DNA of 64,000 nt. Source: Chryseobacterium shigense. GTDB taxonomy: Bacteria > Bacteroidota > Bacteroidia > Flavobacteriales > Weeksellaceae. The position numbers and the translations under genes are program-made. The notes under the pieces are model-generated. The model was not told the origin of the DNA. It saw only the letters and a program-made list of their open reading frames with translations, and did not search any database. Of this stretch, positions 61,593 to 64,000 are shown in pieces (position 1 is the first letter of the stretch; each line of letters begins with the position of its first letter). Where the stretch lies: positions 84,993 to 148,992 of the forward strand of contig NZ_JACHLC010000006.1 of NCBI RefSeq assembly GCF_014207845.1, given 5' to 3'.

Positions 61593-62138
61593 ATGAAAAT
61601 AAAAGAAACACCTTTAAAAGATTGTTACATTATTGAACCTACAATTTTTGAAGATGAAAGAGGATATTTTTTTGAAAAATTCAATGAAAAGAAATTTGAA
61701 GAGCTAACAGGAATGAACGGGCACTTCGTTCAGGACAATATTTCAAAATCCTCGTATGGAGTGCTTAGAGGTCTTCACCTGCAAAAAGGAGAGCATGCCC
61801 AGGCGAAACTGGTATCATGTCTTGAAGGAAGAGTTTTTGATGTGGCTGTTGATTTGAGAGAAGATTCACCAACATTTGGGAAATGGTTCGGAGTAGAGCT
61901 TACCCCGGAGAACAAACTTCAATTATATGTTCCGCGTGGTTTCGGGCATGGTTTTTCAGTTTTAAGCGAAACAGCCATTTTTTCTTATAAGTGCGATAAC
62001 TTCTACAATAAAGAATCTGAAGGCAGTGTAATCTGGAACGATACAGATTTGAACATTGATTGGAAATTACCATTAGAAGCAGTCATTCTTTCAGAAAAAG
62101 ACCAGGCATTGCCTAAATTCTCTGAACGCAACTTCTAA
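61593..62138 (+). CDS. rfbC: dTDP-4-dehydrorhamnose 3,5-epimerase
   Basis: RmlC cupin enzyme of dTDP-L-rhamnose synthesis. The 181-residue protein has FEDERGYFFEKFN near residue 20, the catalytic histidine in LRGLHLQKGEHAQAKLV (H62), Y132 near SYKCDNFY, and YVPRGFGHGF. The other rhamnose genes (rfbA, rfbB, rfbD) are not in the locus or in the window, so they must lie elsewhere if the pathway is complete. It is the last gene of the capsule operon. Confidence 0.93.
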   Translation: MKIKETPLKDCYIIEPTIFEDERGYFFEKFNEKKFEELTGMNGHFVQDNISKSSYGVLRGLHLQKGEHAQAKLVSCLEGRVFDVAVDLREDSPTFGKWFGVELTPENKLQLYVPRGFGHGFSVLSETAIFSYKCDNFYNKESEGSVIWNDTDLNIDWKLPLEAVILSEKDQALPKFSERNF

Positions 62139-62150
62139 ATAATATATTGA

Positions 62151-62177
62151 AAACCACTTTTCTAAAGTGGTTTTTAT
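62151..62177 (+). terminator. Terminator of the capsule operon
   Basis: AAACCACTTT and AAAGTGGTTT form a 10-base stem around a 3-base loop, followed by T-rich DNA. Confidence 0.85.
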
Positions 62178-62205
62178 TTTTTGAGCTCCACTCTTTAATA
62201 TTTTG

Positions 62206-62213
62206 TATCTTTG
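62206..62213 (+). promoter_or_regulatory. rimO promoter
   Basis: TATCTTTG with TTG at 62181-62183, 22 bases upstream. The rimO ATG is 19 bases downstream. A frame starting at 62203 would include the promoter and is rejected. Confidence 0.75.
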
Positions 62214-62232
62214 CACACTCAAAATCAAAACG

Positions 62233-63534
62233 ATGCGCACAAAATCTGTAGGGAAGAAGAAAATCAATGTTGTTACTCTTGGATGTTCCAAGAACGTATA
62301 CGATTCTGAAGTATTAATGAGCCAGCTGAAAGCTAATGGGAAAGAAGTGGTTCATGAAGACAAAGGAGATATTGTAGTGATCAACACATGTGGATTTATT
62401 GATAATGCCAAAGAAGAATCTATCAATACAATTCTTGATTATGTAGATGCAAAAAACAGAGGTGAAGTCGAAAAAGTTTTTGTTACAGGCTGTCTTTCCG
62501 AAAGATACAAACCGGATCTTATTAAGGAAATTCCGGATGTAGATCAATATTTTGGAACAAGAGACCTTCCCATTCTTTTAAAACATTTAGGGGCAGATTA
62601 TAAGCATGAGCTGGTAGGAGAGAGATTAACAACCACTCCTAAACATTACGCATACCTTAAGATTTCAGAAGGCTGTGACAGACCTTGTTCTTTCTGTGCC
62701 ATTCCTTTAATGAGAGGCGGGCATATCTCTACACCTATTGAGAAACTGGTTTTGGAAGCCCGGAAACTGGCAAAAAAAGGGACGAAAGAGATTATTCTTA
62801 TTGCACAGGACCTTACTTATTATGGCCTTGACCTCTATAAAAAGCGTGCACTCGGAGAACTATTAAAAGAGCTGGTAAAAGTTGAGGGAATAGAATGGAT
62901 TCGTCTTCATTATGCTTTCCCAAGCGGTTTTCCTGAAGATGTTCTTGATATCATCCGTGAAGAGCCAAAGGTTTGTAATTATATTGATATTCCTCTTCAG
63001 CATATTAATTCAGACCTGCTGAAGTCCATGAAACGTGGAACAACTCATGAAAAAACCAATGCATTATTAACAAAATTCAGAGAGAAAGTTCCGGATATGG
63101 CCGTTAGAACTACCTTAATTGTAGGCTACCCTGGAGAAACTGAAGAAAGATTCCAGGAGCTTAAAGACTGGGTAAGAGAACAAAAATTTGACAGACTGGG
63201 CTGTTTTACCTATTCTCATGAAGAAAATACTGGAGCCTATGTACTGGAAGATGATATCCCGCAGGAGGTAAAAGAAGCAAGAGTAGAAGAAATCATGGAA
63301 TTGCAGTCACAGATTTCCTGGGAGAAAAACCAGGAGAAGATCGGGAAAACATTCAGATGTATATTCGATAGAAAAGAAGGGAACTATTTTATCGGAAGAA
63401 CAGAATATGATTCACCTGATGTAGATAATACAGTTTTGGTTTCAGCAGATAATACATACATCTCAATAGGAGAATTTGCTGAAGTAAAAATAACTTCTGC
63501 AGAAGAATTTGACTTATACGGTGAATTGATCTGA
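62233..63534 (+). CDS. rimO: Ribosomal protein S12 methylthiotransferase RimO
   Basis: Radical-SAM enzyme that methylthiolates an aspartate of ribosomal protein S12. The 433-residue protein has three N-terminal cysteines for one iron-sulfur cluster (C18 in LGCSKN, C53 in NTCGF, C87 in TGCLSE) and the radical-SAM CxxxCxxC (C148, C152, C155 in CDRPCSFC). A TRAM domain forms the C-terminus. LHYAFPSGFP near 240 is typical of RimO. The ATG at 62233 is chosen because the promoter box ends at 62213. Confidence 0.95.
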   Translation: MRTKSVGKKKINVVTLGCSKNVYDSEVLMSQLKANGKEVVHEDKGDIVVINTCGFIDNAKEESINTILDYVDAKNRGEVEKVFVTGCLSERYKPDLIKEIPDVDQYFGTRDLPILLKHLGADYKHELVGERLTTTPKHYAYLKISEGCDRPCSFCAIPLMRGGHISTPIEKLVLEARKLAKKGTKEIILIAQDLTYYGLDLYKKRALGELLKELVKVEGIEWIRLHYAFPSGFPEDVLDIIREEPKVCNYIDIPLQHINSDLLKSMKRGTTHEKTNALLTKFREKVPDMAVRTTLIVGYPGETEERFQELKDWVREQKFDRLGCFTYSHEENTGAYVLEDDIPQEVKEARVEEIMELQSQISWEKNQEKIGKTFRCIFDRKEGNYFIGRTEYDSPDVDNTVLVSADNTYISIGEFAEVKITSAEEFDLYGELI

Positions 63535-63879
63535 TAATGTGTTTTTTACAACAATTATATAATCATATTTTTTCTCTCAAATATTACTGGAAATTATTAT
63601 AGTTTATATAATTCATAAATTGTTTAAAATTCTGATTTTCAATGATTTGTGTTTTTATTGGATAAAAATCATTTATTTTTTTTTGTAAAAATGAATAAAT
63701 TTCAAAATTATATCTTAAATTTGCGCAATAAGCAATGTTTTAAAATCAAATGCTTCAATCAGTTGTCTATCTGAAAAGTTAAAACCCTATATCACCTTGA
63801 AGGCAGGCACAAGTTGGGATGCATTTTCCCATTTTGAAAATATTGATGAAAAATAATGTAATTTAAATCTTAAAAACTT
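63535..63879. other. AT-rich intergenic region and leader
   Basis: No gene is seen. A TAAATTTG box (63716-63723) would start a transcript with a leader of about 150 bases before the ATG at 63880. The leader has a short GGG-ATGCATTTT-CCC hairpin near 63818-63833. No known riboswitch is recognised. Confidence 0.45.
63716..63723 (+). promoter_or_regulatory. Promoter box of the interrupted signal-peptide gene
   Basis: TAAATTTG. The next start codon is at 63880. Confidence 0.5.
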
Positions 63880-63939
63880 ATGAAAAAATTTTTATTAACA
63901 GCGACTATAATACTCCCCAAAATTAAGACAGTAATTTAA
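63880..63939 (+). pseudogene. Start of an exported-protein gene, interrupted after about 10 codons
   Basis: The reading frame begins MKKFLLTATII, a perfect flavobacterial signal-peptide start, but then runs into CTCCCCAAAATTAAGACAG and stops at 63939 after 19 residues. It has its own promoter box and leader, so it was a real gene. The foreign-looking sequence from about 63911 is the probable cause of the interruption. The rest of the gene, if present, lies beyond the window. Confidence 0.5.
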
Positions 63940-64000
63940 GATATGAAATTAGCAAAAAAAAGTTTAATTTTAACATCAAATAAGTTATGTCAACAAGGAG
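63911..64000 (+). mobile_element. Possible left end of an insertion sequence
   Basis: TACTCCCCAAAATTAAGACAG at about 63911 resembles the terminal repeats of IS3-family elements (a TG/TA start, a CCCC block and a TTAAGACA-like ending). A new frame begins with ATG at 63943 (MKLAKKSLILTSNKLCQQG) and is still open at the window edge. It could be the first transposase frame. Only 90 bases are visible, so the call is tentative. Confidence 0.4.

Noticed and set aside
62203..62232. Upstream TTG start for rimO
   Set aside because: The extension contains the TATCTTTG promoter box.
1..64000. CRISPR arrays, tRNA or rRNA genes
   Set aside because: No regularly spaced direct repeats, cloverleaf-like segments or rRNA segments were seen in the intergenic DNA read by eye.

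Overview
The window reads as a chromosomal segment of a flavobacterium of the Chryseobacterium type (Bacteroidota, Weeksellaceae). The evidence is an AT-rich sequence, repeated TAnnTTTG promoter boxes with almost no Shine-Dalgarno signals, a type IX secretion (type A) C-terminal sorting domain, secreted proteins that begin with the Bacteroidota 'QVGI-T-P' head, a Wzx/Wzy capsule locus lying between glyA-recX and rimO, and a lipoprotein subclass B1 metallo-beta-lactamase. The genus assignment is inference from gene style; no marker gene was searched.

Layout. 1-4.2 kb: the 3' end of rimM, an unknown lipoprotein, a helix-turn-helix regulator divergent from a small exported repeat protein, and a CDP-alcohol phosphatidyltransferase. 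4.2-16.4 kb: mostly housekeeping, with asnS, rpoN (sigma-54), an acyl-CoA ligase, an ECF sigma factor with an overlapping membrane protein, the RNase P RNA, a PPK2 polyphosphate kinase, a DUF1573 protein, valS, and a small GIY-YIG nuclease bracketed by a perfect 25-bp inverted repeat. 16.4-21 kb: a PfkB sugar kinase, an alpha/beta hydrolase overlapping an HD hydrolase, small unknowns and a DUF72 protein. 21-28.5 kb: a cell-surface block, all on the minus strand, with a T9SS leucine-rich protein, a lectin-like protein, a 'QVGI' protein and three tandem paralogues resembling phage tail collar/fibre proteins. 28.7-31.8 kb: a compact class Ia ribonucleotide reductase operon (nrdB, a small ABM-fold gene, nrdA) with DnaA-box-like sites upstream. 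32.2-36.9 kb: a MacAB-like export operon (ATPase, two different permeases, adaptor). 37-39 kb: the metallo-beta-lactamase and a thioredoxin-reductase-like flavoprotein. 39.1-40.9 kb: glyA and recX. 40.9-62.1 kb: a 21-kb one-strand capsule/exopolysaccharide locus. 62.2-63.5 kb: rimO. The last 120 bases hold a signal-peptide gene that appears to be interrupted by the left end of an insertion sequence.

The capsule locus carries a complete Wzx/Wzy set: a lipid-carrier sugar-phosphate transferase (WecA/WbpL type), flippase, EpsG-type polymerase, Wza-like export lipoprotein and Wzc-like tyrosine autokinase. Sugar-nucleotide genes (two different UDP-GlcNAc 4,6-dehydratases, a PglE-type aminotransferase, a UDP-HexNAc dehydrogenase, two reductases/epimerases, RmlC) point to a repeat unit rich in 6-deoxy amino sugars and a hexosaminuronic acid. 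An unusual member is a secreted DUF4838 (glycoside-hydrolase-like) protein in the middle of the operon.

Several start codons were moved downstream because the longest reading frame begins inside a TAnnTTTG promoter (rimO, the flavoprotein, DUF1573, the helix-turn-helix regulator). The best candidates for something little described are the GIY-YIG gene that ends in its own flanking repeat, the tandem secreted collar-like proteins, the DUF4838 gene in the capsule operon, and the small gene between nrdB and nrdA.
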